Part shown: in pieces, positions 35,484 to 47,481 of the stretch
Position numbering within the stretch: the stretch's first letter is position 1
Layout: every line of letters starts with the position of its first letter
Assembly (NCBI GenBank): GCA_031761405.1
Contig: JASEVX010000005.1
Location: 37,556,696 to 37,620,695 of the forward strand
From: Serripes groenlandicus
Taxonomy: Eukaryota; Mollusca; Bivalvia; Cardiida; Cardiidae
Direction of reading: 5' to 3'
Length of the DNA: 64,000 nucleotides
The notes under the pieces: model-generated
Database searches by the model: none
Told to the model about the DNA's origin: nothing
What the model saw: only the letters and a program-made list of their open reading frames with translations
Made by a program: the position numbers and the translations under genes

Positions 35484-35503
35484 ATTTTTTTTTTTTTTTT
35501 TTT

Positions 35504-36707
35504 ATTATTTTTATTTATTCAAAATATCACCAGAAGGTCATAGACCCATGTGGTTAGTAATGCATACAACAGTGAAACATACAAAATAGTACAACAAAAT
35601 AATGGTATATACAATTCATTACATATACACGCTTGTTTAGATGTACCTAACTACATACATATAAAGATGCTTGTATGTAAGCAAGACACGAGATGTACCA
35701 TACATTATTCTCATCACGAACCACGTCACACGAAAACCGACATTATGACCACCAAGCCTTACGAAGACCAAGATCAATCTGCGCATCCGGGCATTCTAAT
35801 CGGGATCATTTGAGCGCGTCCTTTCGAAAATGGACACGTTGACCTCGTGAAGTTTAATCAAAATTAACACCTTTCGAATGTTACTTACAGAAGTTTATGT
35901 CAACTTATTTAGGATCTCGTTACGAGCAGTTTCACCTGAATCTGCAATGTTTGTAAAGGCCTTTAATTGCCCTTGACAGCATAAGTGTTAAGTGTATGAA
36001 CAACTCGTTTTACACTATTTTTCTCACTTTCCTAGTCATCACTGTTTGCATTTGCAACTAGAGTTCTTTTTCGCCTGACGTGGCGCCTATATATCATGGC
36101 AAGTCAAGGCTGTGAAAATCCTTCATGTATGTAGTTATGAATGTTGACGGGATATCGATCATATTATATGCCAGCGGTTAATTTATCGGACCTTTACGCA
36201 TGCCTGAGATTCGTTACATTACAGTCATCGAGTATCTGTCATACTGGGAAATACCTCAAATGTAGAACTACTGAGAGAAAATGAGAGCATTTACATGATA
36301 TTCTTATTACTCATAATAGATGAGTTTAAAACTGATTTCCTAGTTTACAGTTCTATTCCATAGGGAATAAAATATGTAAAAACACTCTTTTATTCAATAT
36401 TTCAGCATAACCTCTTCTTCAGGATATGACAAAGATCTCAAATAATCTTGCGTCCATCTTGAAAACAATCTTTCACTCATGTCAGTCTACATGTAAATAA
36501 AAGAGTGGTTTTTTTATCTTATAAAACTTATTTATTTTATATCGATTGTAGTGTAAGTTCTTCGATGTTATACTATTGACTCGCAATGTCTGCTTCCTGC
36601 ATACCCAACAAGTACTCGGCGCCGATTGTGTATGGAGGTCTCCAATCTCACTAACTGTTGGTTCAGAAAAGGTTGACGCTTAATCTCTGAGCCAACGTGC
36701 AACATAT
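35504..36707. other. Intron sequence without supported genes
   Basis: 35705-35815 carries CACACGAAAACCGACATTAT and CAGATCAATCTGCGCATCC-like words, a third short family related to family 2. The remainder is AT-rich and unassigned. Confidence 0.45.
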
Positions 36708-36790
36708 ACAGTAGATTCGCGATTACTCGAACATGGGACAAGTCGAATATATCGTATAACTCGAACCATTTCCCGGAGAGCAATCAGAAC
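36708..36790 (+). mobile_element. Possible pogo-like terminal fragment
   Basis: ACAGTAGATTCGCGATTACT then CGAACATGGGACAAGTCG and ATATCGTATAACTCGAACC. Similar to 32023-32090. Confidence 0.4.
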
Positions 36791-36814
36791 AGCTGCTGTG
36801 CAGTTGCCTTCATT

Positions 36815-36890
36815 TGAGCCGAGAGAAAAGTCACGGTGACAAGCGTCATTCGTCTTCAAGCAATGGGCTTACAGTCTATGTGGTAAAGCA
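36815..36890 (+). repeat. SINE body fragment
   Basis: GTCACGGTGACAAGCGTCAT then TCGTCTTCAAGCAATGGGC and CAGTCTATGTGGTAAAGC, as in the SINE at 20847. Confidence 0.6.
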
Positions 36891-37254
36891 TATATGTATT
36901 TTCTAGAATATTTCCAAACTTCTATTTGTGTTAGTCTGCTACTTGACTTTGTTAAAACAAAAGTGTTATATGTATGGTGTATGTTGGGCAAACTTTCCCT
37001 TTTTTCCAGAATAAAATCTATTTATTTATCTATATTTCCTGGTGCTGATATAAGATGCATATTTGTTCTTATCTATTATCAATGATTGTTGAGCCATCAT
37101 TATGTCAGTGTTTAACGCTGTTATCAACATTTTCATATTCACGGAGACCTATATTTACACAAAATTACGAGTGCATTAGTCGTAATGATATCACCTACAA
37201 TCCTTAGCGCAGAGAAGTGAAGCCACTACTTATATCTCTAAATTGTTTTTTCTA

Positions 37255-37310
37255 TGTATGACCCTACGTGGAATCGAACCCTTGTCCCTCGCACTCGAGG
37301 CGTGCGCTTA
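37255..37310 (-). repeat. tRNA-like fragment
   Basis: Minus strand GCACGCCTCGAGTGCGAG and GGGTTCGATTCCACG. The 5' part is missing. Confidence 0.45.
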
Positions 37311-37424
37311 TGTTTTGTGTATTATTTTATAATCGTTTACTTTGTGTGATAACTTAAGAACTGCATGCTTTAACACAAAGCCGGGTAAAAAGTCACATCT
37401 AGTATAATTTTGCAATAGAATATA

Positions 37425-37545
37425 ACACAATATTGTAAAGGGAACTATTGCTCGAGATGAGCAATAACGCTAATTGATACAACGTCTTCAATAGTCGTCT
37501 ATTACAGAGACATCGAAAGTCGTCTGCATCAGTCAACGTGTTAAG
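37425..37545 (-). mobile_element. Family 1 MITE, half copy
   Basis: Hairpin ATTGCTCGAGATGAGCAAT and right end TCAGTCAACGTGTTAAGG. Diverged. Confidence 0.5.
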
Positions 37546-37879
37546 GAATGTGTCTAACAAATTGTATACATGGCAATATAAGATAGGGTCGACGGAGCAG
37601 ACATTCCAATTTAACAGTATCTATATCGATATTGATTTTGTATCAGAACCATTTCTGTCGGAAGAAATTGGTAAAATTCAACTGAGCGAAAGACGATTCC
37701 CAAATTCTATGAAGAAATGTGTCCTGAAACAACTTGTATATTGTGAAGTGGAGTTTATCGCCGTTTGAACAGTATTCAATTCATATCTCGGTAGCCAATT
37801 TGTCCCAATTGTGCGCTTCTTGGCTCTCTCGTACGCAAAAACAACTACACACTGCAATCTTCTTGATCAACTAGTCAAC

Positions 37880-38025
37880 TGGCGTAACTATTCAACCAAT
37901 TGGCGGAAGATGAATGACTCAATTAATTACGGTATCAATGATCAAACAGAATGTTGTCTAAGCCGGGATTTGAACTCGTGACCCCTGGGTGGACATCCCT
38001 CGTCATTACCAACGGAAGCCATTGA
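37880..38025 (-). repeat. SINE fragment (second subfamily)
   Basis: Plus-strand CAATTGGCGGAAGATGAATG and AGCCGGGATTTGAACTCGTG are the inverse of the SINE body and B-box. Confidence 0.55.
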
Positions 38026-38056
38026 GATTCACTTTTGTATTTCAATCCGAACGTGA

Positions 38057-38250
38057 TTAACCCTTTCCCACATATAGACGCTTTCTAACGCCTCTGTAGC
38101 AACCGACTTTTGAAAAGATTGAAATTTCACGAGCAATCTCTCCTTTTACCACAATGTTTTCAGATTCATTCTCCATTATTGCATTGGTGTGTCTTAAAAG
38201 TCATCCGCTATATTTCTTCCCTTTTCGCACAATGTTTTCTAAAGTCGTCT
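38057..38250 (-). mobile_element. Family 1 MITE, right terminus lost
   Basis: TTAACCCTTTCCCACATATA at the left; CGAGCAATCTCTCCTTTTAC centre; ends near AAAGTCGTCTGATG. Confidence 0.65.
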
Positions 38251-38606
38251 GATGTGGTTGTGTCATAGCGATACTACCACTTTAATTGTTGATTTATTTT
38301 TAAGTTTTTCCTACCACCAGACGAAGTTTGACACATTTGCATCAGATCATTTTAAATCATTCCGAGAAAAGATGAAAATGGTCATAATGTATAATTTCTT
38401 TTTTTCCCATCATGTTCTCTACTCTATTCTAAAAGTAAACGATCATTTTGAAAGAATTGACATATTTCCCACCCGCCCCACCCCCGAAAATTTCAAAGGC
38501 ATCTGCGACAGATTATTTCCATGTGATAAATGCCAAATTCATATTAAAGCAAACCAGACGACACTGATATAACTGTATTCAGGGAAAAAGATAATAGTTT
38601 ACTCAC

Positions 38607-40178
38607 TTCTTCGAGATCTGGGTTGATTTGCTCCTATAGGAATATTGAACATTGATGAACTGCGGCCTGACATATCACCTTCAATTGACATCTGTGCTTC
38701 CTTGAGCTTCTGTTTCTTCTCTTTCTTTGCCTTTATCTTCTTCAGTTTTGTGCCTTTCTTTTTGTCAGAAACATGTTCAGGCGATTCCGAAACTTCACTG
38801 TCAATTGAGCTCTTTGATTTATTTATATTAGATTCCTTGTTAAGATCTGGCGTTGAAGCAGATAAGTCTTCAGCCTTCCGAAAGGAAAATTTTCCAAGTC
38901 TCCATCTTGATTTCTTTGGCCCCGTTGACTCTTTATCCGATACACTGGGGTCCATTGAGACCGCACCATCAACGGCAGTGTCCGGATCTGTTTTCTTACT
39001 ACCACCTATATTGAAAGACCAGCTTTTCTTCTTAATCTTATACTTCTCAGTACGACGAATTTGGTCAACTTTCTTAACCGTCGATACGGCTTCCGTTTCA
39101 CTAGATTCATTATTCGCGACTGTCTTGTCATCGACGTCTTCTTCTTCATTGGCCTTATGAGCTTCACCGACAGCGTTGACAACATCTATTGCACGTTCAT
39201 TGATGTACACAAAATCTTCATCTGCTTTATCTCCGTTTACATATTCCGGATCTGTATGTTTCGTCGTATCTCCATTTATTGTTGAAGCGATTTCAGCAAC
39301 CCCGTTTGAAATATTACCAACTGGATGAACAGTGTTCTTTTTCGTTTTATTTACAACGGCATATTCTACACCGTTCATAGTGTCACAAAATTTGTCCACA
39401 ACTATGCCACTGTCGAGCGAGTTGAGCCTCCGTACACCACGTTGGTCTCCTGTAGTGCCTTGTTGATCAGGAGCTGTGTCAAGTTTGTCAGAGGGGTTCT
39501 GGTCTTCTGTGACACCGTTTGGATCATCGCTCTCCTCCGTATTTTGATTCGTACCTATAACGCCTTCTTTAATATCGCTACCTGACGATGTTACTTCTGC
39601 ATCAGCTTTTTGTTTGCGTTTACTGAACTTAAACATGCTTGGAAAACCAATTCCCTTTTTACCGTCCCTCTTTTCTTTTTCTTTTGACTTACTCTCTTCC
39701 TCCTTTATGAATTCTTTAACAGAGTCAATGATTTCCCTCTCTCTGAGGTTTTGTTCTTTAACTTTACTCTTCTTAATCTTCTTCTCTTTCTTTGGAGAAA
39801 TTTTAGACTCTGAGATCAAATTATCCTCCCTTTTGATATCATCAATATCTGTCGTTATGTTTTCTTCGTAAACGCCAGAACTCCTATTTTTATCAGCGAT
39901 TTGATTTTCGCCCAACTGTAGCGAAAGTGCGTCCGTTTCTATTGGTAAATCTGTAACATCATTGGAATTATTAGCAACTTCCTCAGCTGATACAGTTGTA
40001 TCTTTCTCCCTAACAGCACCAGTTTCGTTATCTACAGCAATACCAGTGTTTGCGTTACTACTAACAATTTTCACTGCTTCTTCAATTGAGCGTTCAACGA
40101 TAGCGCGACTTGCTTCTTTTAGTTCTTCGTCAGAGTAATTAGTTATAACTTGGTTGTCACCACTCAACGTGTTTTCTA
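38607..40178 (-). CDS. Large internal exon (1572 bp) of the tyrosine-motif gene
   Basis: It is bounded by acceptor TTTTTATATTTCAG|TAGAAA and donor CGAAGAA|GTGAGT, and is open in phase 1-1 for 523 whole codons. Counting from the TTG-encoded residue at 40167, residues 11-35 form an amphipathic helix (EASRAIVERSIEEAVKIV) that loosely recalls PKA RII-binding helices, but one core position is Ser. A Lys-rich block (KKEKKIKKSKVK) is at about 126-137, and SMFKFSKRK, SFNIGGSKK and GKFSFRK form a loose repeated motif. Tyrosine motifs include VEYAVV (Y269), PEYVNG (Y309) and VYINE (Y321). No ATG start lies near 40167, so it is internal. The apparent last two residues before a stop at 38599 are intron. 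Identity is unknown; a disordered scaffold is the best description. Confidence 0.75.
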
Positions 40179-41042
40179 CTGAAATATAAAAATAAATCTG
40201 ATTTCAAAGGCGGGAATACACATAATTTACCAACAATTGCTACTGCTTTGTTTTAATGAGATTGCATTCAATGTTACATTGATTACATATCGTTTTTCAT
40301 GATGATGCAGTTAAGTCAATATAGGATAGCGAAGACTGTTGTGTCAAGACAAAACCTTATTGACATAATCTAACACAGATTCTATACATATAAGTTATAA
40401 CATAATAAATTGATAAATTACATAACATGTCACCTTTCAAATAAACAATAAGCAACGTGTATATGGAAGCAAGATTGGTAATATATAAAAAACAAATTAC
40501 ATAAATTAATAATATAAATATTGGTATGGGGTTAGCCTTATCATTTTTTCAAATTATTAATGCAGTGATTTTTGGTTTCTGGTTTCCCAATGTTTCACTG
40601 GAAAGAGATGTAATAAGATCCATGATCGCCAGACGGGGCTCTGATATCTATTGTCACCTAGTTCACACCTGCTTTGAAAATACATGAGCAAAACAAAGTA
40701 GAAACATGTGGTCAATTGTGCAAGTACAACTTGATACAGAGATGAAAACATTGCAGGAAATCGAAAACACAATAGATAGAAATGTATATTGCATATCAGC
40801 GAAAGTACTCAATGAGAGCAAATGTTCTTCTTTTCATGAAAGAATTATGCTTCTTAAGTTTAATTTATCGGTTCTTTTAATTCAAAATGCAAAAACGCTT
40901 GAGAAAATATAGATGGTGAACAGAGTTTATTATACTTTCTTAAATTCTTTATCTGACATCCAAACCTTATGTTGTTAGTACTCAAAATCACTGCCTCTGT
41001 GAGGCGATTCTTTAGATAATTAAGTTTGAGTAAAAGGAGAGA
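40179..41042. other. Intron; one family 1 relic
   Basis: 40735-40875 resembles a decayed family 1 copy (AGTACTCAATGAGAGCAAAT then GTTCTTCTTTTCATG). No exon was found here. Confidence 0.45.
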
Positions 41043-41295
41043 TGAGCCGTTCCACGAGAAAAGCAACATCATGGACTCTGCGTAATGTATCGGTCAAGAT
41101 CAGCCTGCGCAGTTCGCGCAGGCTAATCCGGGCCGACACATTCCGTTTCAGGGGGATATAGATATAGAGTAATGATTCCTAAAACATAAAATCCACAGGA
41201 GGCGAAAAATATCTGGCCGGATTAGCCTGCGCGACATGCTTAGGCTTACCTATTACGCAGAGTCCACAATGTTGGTTTTCTCGTAGAACGGCTCA
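41043..41295 (+). mobile_element. Family 2 MITE
   Basis: TGAGCCGTTCCACGAGAAAA and TCTCGTAGAACGGCTCA. GGAGAGAT occurs on both sides of the element region (41036 and 41306), but not immediately at its ends. Confidence 0.85.
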
Positions 41296-42012
41296 TTTGA
41301 GTAAAAGGAGAGATATTCTATGGCAAAGACCAATGGTGTACTCAGATTTACCTAACAACTAGGGCGCTCAGTGTGCGAGTCTTACTTATGTTATGAACAA
41401 AATGCCTTATATAACTATAGCGACTTGTTTGATTATTGCAATATTAATGTCAAACGAATTTGTATATTAATGATGATTTGTTGAAAGGGCACATGATTTT
41501 TTATTTGTATAATTATCAATTCGATTATGTGATATCCCATACACAAATCTAATTCTAGCCTCCCATACGCGCACCACCCTCCTTTGTCTATTTCTGCTCT
41601 CTTTACATCTATCTCTTTCTTCCTCTTTCTCCTTCCTTGCTCTCTCTCTCCACTCTCTTTTATGTATCTGTTTCTTGTATTATAAATTACAAAGCTTAAG
41701 TAAGCTGATATTTTCTGCACATGTTAAATATTCACCGTGCTTCCTGTAAATTAATCTTTATTGGAGAGGACCTTCAATAAGCTATGAGCTTTCGGTCCAA
41801 TCCATTTCTCCATTGTATATTTCTTGATGTAACCTACTATGTAAAAATATATGAGAATTAAATATGTTTAAACTAAATCATAATTTGTAAAATGTATATA
41901 CATTGGTCCGATTATGCAATACAATTTGAATTGAATTGCATATATAAGCCTAACAGGTTTTGAACTTAAATGAAACACTGAACGACCTGTTTGGATAACA
42001 AAATTAACAAAC
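41296..42012. other. Intron; nothing recognised
   Basis: AT-rich with a short CT-rich stretch near 41590-41660. No gene. Confidence 0.5.
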
Positions 42013-42250
42013 GTAACCCTTTTCAACATACAGCAAATCTGCAGCAGAAGACTTTAAAAATATCAAGGAGAACGAAATTAATTTACATGTATAAAGGAAG
42101 GTCTTATTCTTGAATAAATATACCTTTAAACAAAGTAACACAAGTAAACAAATCGCTGATTATGAGCAATTACCAAATTTGTCTGAATGATTTAAAAGCC
42201 GTCTGCTGAAGATTCTTTAAAATACGTTTGCAAGTGAAAAGGCTGAAGTA
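42013..42250 (+). mobile_element. Family 1 MITE, diverged
   Basis: GTAACCCTTTTCAACATACA at the left, CTGCAGCAGAAGAC, centre GCTGATTATGAGCAATTACC, right end CAAGTGAAAAGGCTG. Confidence 0.6.
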
Positions 42251-42429
42251 TGATATTATGCAGTGTTTTAAGTACGGTGGGGAACTGGGAGAATATTTTA
42301 ACAATAGGCCCAGTGTTAATTCAGCCGGGTTTTACTTCTCCTTACCTCTCCTATATATTAACTTATATTCGTACAAGGTCATTAAACTGAATTCAGTACC
42401 ATCTCGTGTTACATATCCGTTTTGATATC

Positions 42430-42568
42430 ACATAGCCTTTTCCTACAAGCAGACGACTTTTAACGCATTTTGCAGCAGACGACTGTTTTAAACATTGTAT
42501 AGCACTCTGTCCAATAATACGATGTTTATTCTCCAGTCGTCTGCTGCATGTTTCTTCTAAATTGAAGA
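42430..42568 (+). mobile_element. Family 1 MITE, deleted copy
   Basis: AGCCTTTTCCTACAAGCAGA at the left and CAGTCGTCTGCTGCATG at the right; the palindromic centre is gone. Confidence 0.5.
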
Positions 42569-42713
42569 GGGATGGATGATCATTGGTTTAGAACTAGAAT
42601 CTCGAATCTAATATTTTGTTACAGGTAGAAATAATTGCCTTTACACTGTTCGCCAATAAAGCACAGCTTCAAATCACCGGGCTAGAATTCGTTTTTATTT
42701 TATAACGGTTTTA

Positions 42714-44429
42714 TTAGTCGCCGGGCAGAAGCCCGCGACTTCTATTTTTAATAGGTTTTCAGAAATGACATGGGAGGGGGGATTATTATTAGAAAGAAAC
42801 ACATTTAGATGTCTTGAACATATTACAATTGTGTTTGTTAAAAAACACTAAGTAATGACACATCTAAAATGAAATAAATATTCCGATGTTTTAGGTATTT
42901 TCAGTTTCTTTTTTTTTGACTCGCATTTAAGTTTTTTTGTCTTATTTATACAAAGACAAAACAGTCCCTATTAGCTAGACTGATATACTTTATTTTACAC
43001 TATATAGTACATGTAATCAAAAGGCGATAACTACAAACCTTTACGTCGCACAGTCTAATTTGTTTACATACGCGCACCTGCTTGCAGCAGACTGAAAATG
43101 ACGTCGAATATTCTCCTTTTAATGGCAATTTTAACTTACTGAATGTTATTTTCATGTTCAAAGAGATGTCTTGATTTGTGAAGAAGGCATTTTATAATGT
43201 TTATCCATGTATATCTAAAATATGAACTGTTTCTAAGCTAAAACAGTTGATCGCGTGACTCACGAATACCAACTGCGTAGATCAATCTCCTTTGCAGAGA
43301 GCCGCTCTTTACACTCGCTTACAAATAGTAAATCATAGGTGATTTAAAATGTTTATTTGGTTCGAAACAAATGAAAAAAAGAACAATCCGAGATAAAATT
43401 GGTTTTAATAGAAAAATTACTTTGAACGAACACTCTCTGCCTATAAAGAGAGTTTCAAGAACGACACCTCTGCGAATAAGAAAGAATCGGGTCTTTCGTA
43501 CAAAATTATTTCGTCCTTGACAATTTTAAATGTGTCATTTAATTCCCTAAAGGCATATTGGTTCCGATCTGCATATTGTTATGCATCATTGACACAAGGG
43601 CGCTCATCATGATATAAGTTTAAAACATGAGTGGTTTGTTATTTTCATTATAAAAAAGGAAAGAAAGATTTACAATAAATTAACATGTTGTAGGGCTCAG
43701 TTTATGTTCGAAATTAAGTTTAAATTATACAACAATTTCAATGAGATTTAACTGTTTAGTTGATATTATATTTCGAAAGTGGTCTAATTTATAAATATTG
43801 GACTACATTTCAGCATTTGTTAAAGTAGGATATAATTAGGATGCCAAGCTAATATCGTTTTGAGAAAAAGAGAAAACTCATGTCTTCAGCGATTTAACCC
43901 TTATCTCATTGTTTTAAAAGTAGATTGCTGCAAAGGTGTCCACTGTTGACTTTAATACGGGAAAGGTAAAATGACGTGCTATTGCATGCAAATCCTAAAT
44001 TGTCTATTTTGTGGTTTTATTGAAAAATAATTAAATTCAAATATTCTGACAAACATCTTGAAAAGTCTATGTGGAATTCACAAATCTTATAATTATTCCC
44101 TAATGAAAGCACTGTATACATACTAAGACTAATGATTGGCAAGATTACTCATTTCCATTACTGTTTATGATCAATAATTAGTTGGTTGTGTGTATGGTCA
44201 ACCTGCTTTGGAATGGAGATTGATCATAACAAATGAAAGGCTTCAATTATCATTCACTTCGTTGACAAAACAATGCAAGTTATGATACATTTTCACTTGA
44301 CCCCACCCTTGATGTTCCAATATGCCCCTCAGTTGATAACTGTTTATTCAACTACTATAATGTTAGTGTTATGCATAACTGCAGTATGGATTTCCGGCGA
44401 CATTGATACGTTGCATCAACTTTCTCTTG
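42714..44429 (+). mobile_element. Helitron-like non-autonomous element, copy 2 (1.7 kb)
   Basis: Left end TTAGTCGCCGGGCAGAAGCC then CGCGACTTCTATTTTTAATA; right end TTCCGGCGACATTGATACGT then TGCATCAACTTTCTCTTG. About 260 bp at the left end are closely shared with copies 1 and 3; the middle differs in length. No intact coding frame. Confidence 0.8.
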
Positions 44430-44847
44430 TAGTCTCTATTTAATTCATATCCGTTCATTCAAACACTGAGTTTCGGTAGACGAATCTCGCCAATGCTGCT
44501 AGTAAGTCCATTAGAAGTTCTTTCGCCCGTGACATAATCTGAAGTACTGAAATAAATGTCAACTGACAGACCGAATTGTTTCTGGCTCTTTTAACTGTGA
44601 AGAGGATGTAGTACTGAAATTGAATTGATTGATCCGAGTTACACGGCCGAAATGGTTTAGTTTACACATTCAAATAATAAGTGTCGCATGGTTTTCTACT
44701 TCCGCTATACCAGACTGTTACTAAATAGTCATTCGCTGGATTGGCAGTATACTTATCAGATAAAGCGTCCACAGAGTATTTTATTGATCCGCGTCTAGTA
44801 GTTTGGAGTCTTCATGTTCCGCATATATATTATCAGAGACATATGCA
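44430..44847. other. Intron; nothing recognised
   Basis: No frame or repeat identified between the Helitron-like copy and the next MITE. Confidence 0.45.
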
Positions 44848-45057
44848 CACCCTTTCTCACATACAACAAATCTACTGCAAACAACTTTTAAACTATTTAG
44901 TCGAAAATATTGAAGCTCTCTATTAATGAAAGAACAATTATTGCATGACGATGAAAATATTGTGTCAAATGGAGAAATTGTTCATCATGAGCAATTTCTC
45001 CTTTTGTCATAATGTTTTCAAAAGTAACTTGTTGCAGAGGCGTCAGAAAGGGTTTAA
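44848..45057 (+). mobile_element. Family 1 MITE next to an exon
   Basis: CACCCTTTCTCACATACAAC at the left, near-perfect hairpin GAAATTGTTCATCATGAGCA, right end GCGTCAGAAAGGGTTT. It ends 90 bp from the exon at 45147. Confidence 0.7.
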
Positions 45058-45146
45058 AAAACATGCTCTATGATGGTAACTGTCGGTTTTTACTGGCTGC
45101 TTTGTACACAAGTTCGTGTTATGGTCATACTTGTACGATTACATAC

Positions 45147-45350
45147 CAGATTGTGTTGGCTTTTCGTCTTCTGCGACTCTTTCTTGAATGTCCACGTGAG
45201 ATTCTTCAACCACTTTCACGTCACAGACAACAGTGGGTGGAGTGATCGTGGGTTGTAGGACGGAATATTCGGGCTCCACTAAAACCCGATGAAATTGTCC
45301 TGGTTCAGAACTGACCAACGAATCTTTGGTAACATCGAGCTTTGAAGATT
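45147..45350 (-). CDS. 204-bp internal exon of the tyrosine-motif gene
   Basis: Acceptor TTATCTCTTTTTAG|AATCTT and donor CAATCTG|GTATGT. It is open in one frame over 67 whole codons with phase 1 at both ends. It encodes SSKLDVTKDSLVSSEPG, then VLVEPEYSVLQP, then VVEESHVDIQERVAEDEKP. PEYSVL supplies another Y-x-x-L motif. Spliced to the exon at 40178 it reads TQS|VENTL, then continues into SGDNQ. The acidic, Ser/Thr/Val-rich composition matches the downstream exons. No longer ORF marks this exon; it is found by its splice borders. Confidence 0.6.
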
Positions 45351-45821
45351 CTAAAAAGAGATAAGACCAAAAGCTTTTAATTACTCTCTTGTATTTAATA
45401 GTTATTAATTTATTTATTTATCACTCCATTCTCCATATTTGCTAACAGGATGGTGCTCAAGTATCTGATTGGTCAGAAAACAGTTCATTTTCGAAACTGT
45501 CCAATCGGAAGTCTTATTTGGAGCACGGAGTTAATTTCTGAGCACAGATAATGTTTTCAGAGTTTTATAGTGTATCCGCTGGTCGCAAGTTTCTAAGGTC
45601 GGTTCTCGTGTAATATGACCATACCTTATAGATCTGTATTTGCGGTGTTGCGGAATGATTGGGACATCAATCTATGCTCGTGCAAGCACCACATTAATGT
45701 ATACCTAGATCACAACAGTTAATATGATGTCCTCAACATCGGCATCAGTGCAACCTTTGAGTAATTCGTGGATTGAAAAGCAATAACCTAGTACCTAACA
45801 AGACCACACTGTTTCGTTAAC

Positions 45822-45990
45822 CATTTCCCAATTGCTTTTGCAGCAGACGTCTTTTGAAAATATTGAGCTAAAAGGAGAAATTGTTGATAAAATAGAAATT
45901 TATCCTTTTGTCACAATATTTTAAATCATGTTTGATGTTTGTCCACATTGTTTTCGTCTGATGCGAAAGTAATGTGGGAAAGGTTTAATA
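45822..45990 (+). mobile_element. Family 1 MITE, deleted copy
   Basis: TTAACCATTTCCCAATTGC at the left and AATGTGGGAAAGGTTTAA at the right; centre GAAATTGTTGATAAAATAGA is partly decayed. Confidence 0.65.
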
Positions 45991-46079
45991 TTACCTCAGT
46001 AATCCATCGGAAATTTTAATTGAATTACAAACTAGTATAGTCGGTATTGTTTGGTAATAACCGTTCTCCATAGACTTTA

Positions 46080-46205
46080 AGAGTGCTCGTTTGACTAGAC
46101 TGGGAACATGGACGATCCAGATCGGATTGAACGTAAGTGAAGGCAAATCTGAATTTTGTCTGGTCGCAGAGTCCCGGATGTCGGTTTTCGTATGACGTGA
46201 CACAA
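46080..46205 (-). mobile_element. Third inverted-repeat family, partial
   Basis: GATGTCGGTTTTCGTATGAC then GTGACAC at the right end matches, inverted, the fragment at 35722-35740. CCAGATCGGATTGAACG recalls the middle of family 2. Confidence 0.4.
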
Positions 46206-46435
46206 CTTCGTCAAGTTTTCAGTTACAAGTGCCTAACATGATCATGGCCTAGTTCGGCAATTCATCACTACACTTTATAAAACATGAGGATTTCATTGCA
46301 CGTGTCATTTTAAAAAAGCATCCATCACCTCGGTAAAATTATACGATCAAACATAAAATGCCTTATCGCAGTTTAACCCTTCATACTGGATTAACATTCA
46401 GTGACGATTCAAATAAGCATGTTTTGTTTCAATTA

Positions 46436-47481
46436 TTAGTCGCCGGGCAGAAGCCCGCGACTTCTATTTTTAATAGGTTTTCGGAAATCATATGGGAGGG
46501 CGGCTTATTATTAGAAAGAAACAAATCTAGATGATTTGAACATATTACAATTGTGGTTGTTTACGAACACTAATAAATGACACATCTAAAATGAAATAAA
46601 TATTCCGATTTTTTAATGTTTGCATTTTTTTTTTTTTTCACTCGCATTTAAGTTTTTTGTCTTATTTACGAAGACAAAAGTGGTCCCTTCAAGACGTGGA
46701 CCAACACCCCCTAATGCAGACTCTTATGTGTCATCATTGAGGTCAATTTCGGATTCTCCTTTTAATAGCAATTTTAACTTACTAAATGTTGTTTTCATGT
46801 TCAAAGAGATGTCTTGATTTGTGTAGAATTCATTTAATAATGTTAATCCATGAATATCTAAAGTAGGAACTGTTTCTAAGCTAAATATAGACCCTATTCT
46901 GTTGTGTAGTTTCGTGACCTTTAACATCGAATTTCGCGCATGCGCATTTCGATATGAAAAAGCGAGTGATATTATTTTATTTTAGACAAGTACAAGACGA
47001 ATGTTTGACGCAAAGCGTCAAAGAGAAGCCGCAATATTTCGTCGTACATGTAGAAATAAGAAAAAAAGAACATTTTTAAATCCACAAACAATAGAACAAT
47101 TTAAACTGTAGACGGTAATGCTGATATATTTCTCCTTTTGAAGACTTTTGTTTTCTTCAAATTACCTCCCTTTAAAGCAATACCTGGATATTTACCTTGT
47201 GATTCGAATAAGATTGACAAACATTGAAATTATATGAATGAATACTATTATTTAAATAAGTAACAACAGCAAAATTAAATTTAAGCCAAGATAAATGTGT
47301 ACACATTTCGTTAATTTTTTATAGATACCCTAATGTATAGGTATGAATATAAAATTTATAAGCAAATGTTTTCATTTCAACGTTCCTAATGTTTGAATAG
47401 ACTAAGGAAAATCAAGAATACATAAATAAATCAATGCAGTCTTTTCCGGCGACATTGATGCCTTGCATCAACTTTCTCTTG
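46436..47481 (+). mobile_element. Helitron-like non-autonomous element, copy 3 (1.0 kb)
   Basis: Same termini as copies 1 and 2: TTAGTCGCCGGGCAGAAGCC at the left, and TTTTCCGGCGACATTGATGC then CTTGCATCAACTTTCTCTTG at the right. It is the shortest copy and its left 260 bp match the other two. Confidence 0.8.

Noticed and set aside
38645..39160. 171-codon plus-strand frame
   Set aside because: It is the antisense shadow of the large minus-strand exon at 38607-40178.
46724..46927. Shared peptide-like sequence (FTNQDISLNMK) in the Helitron-like copies
   Set aside because: Open in two copies but broken in the third; more likely conserved non-coding element sequence than a relic gene.
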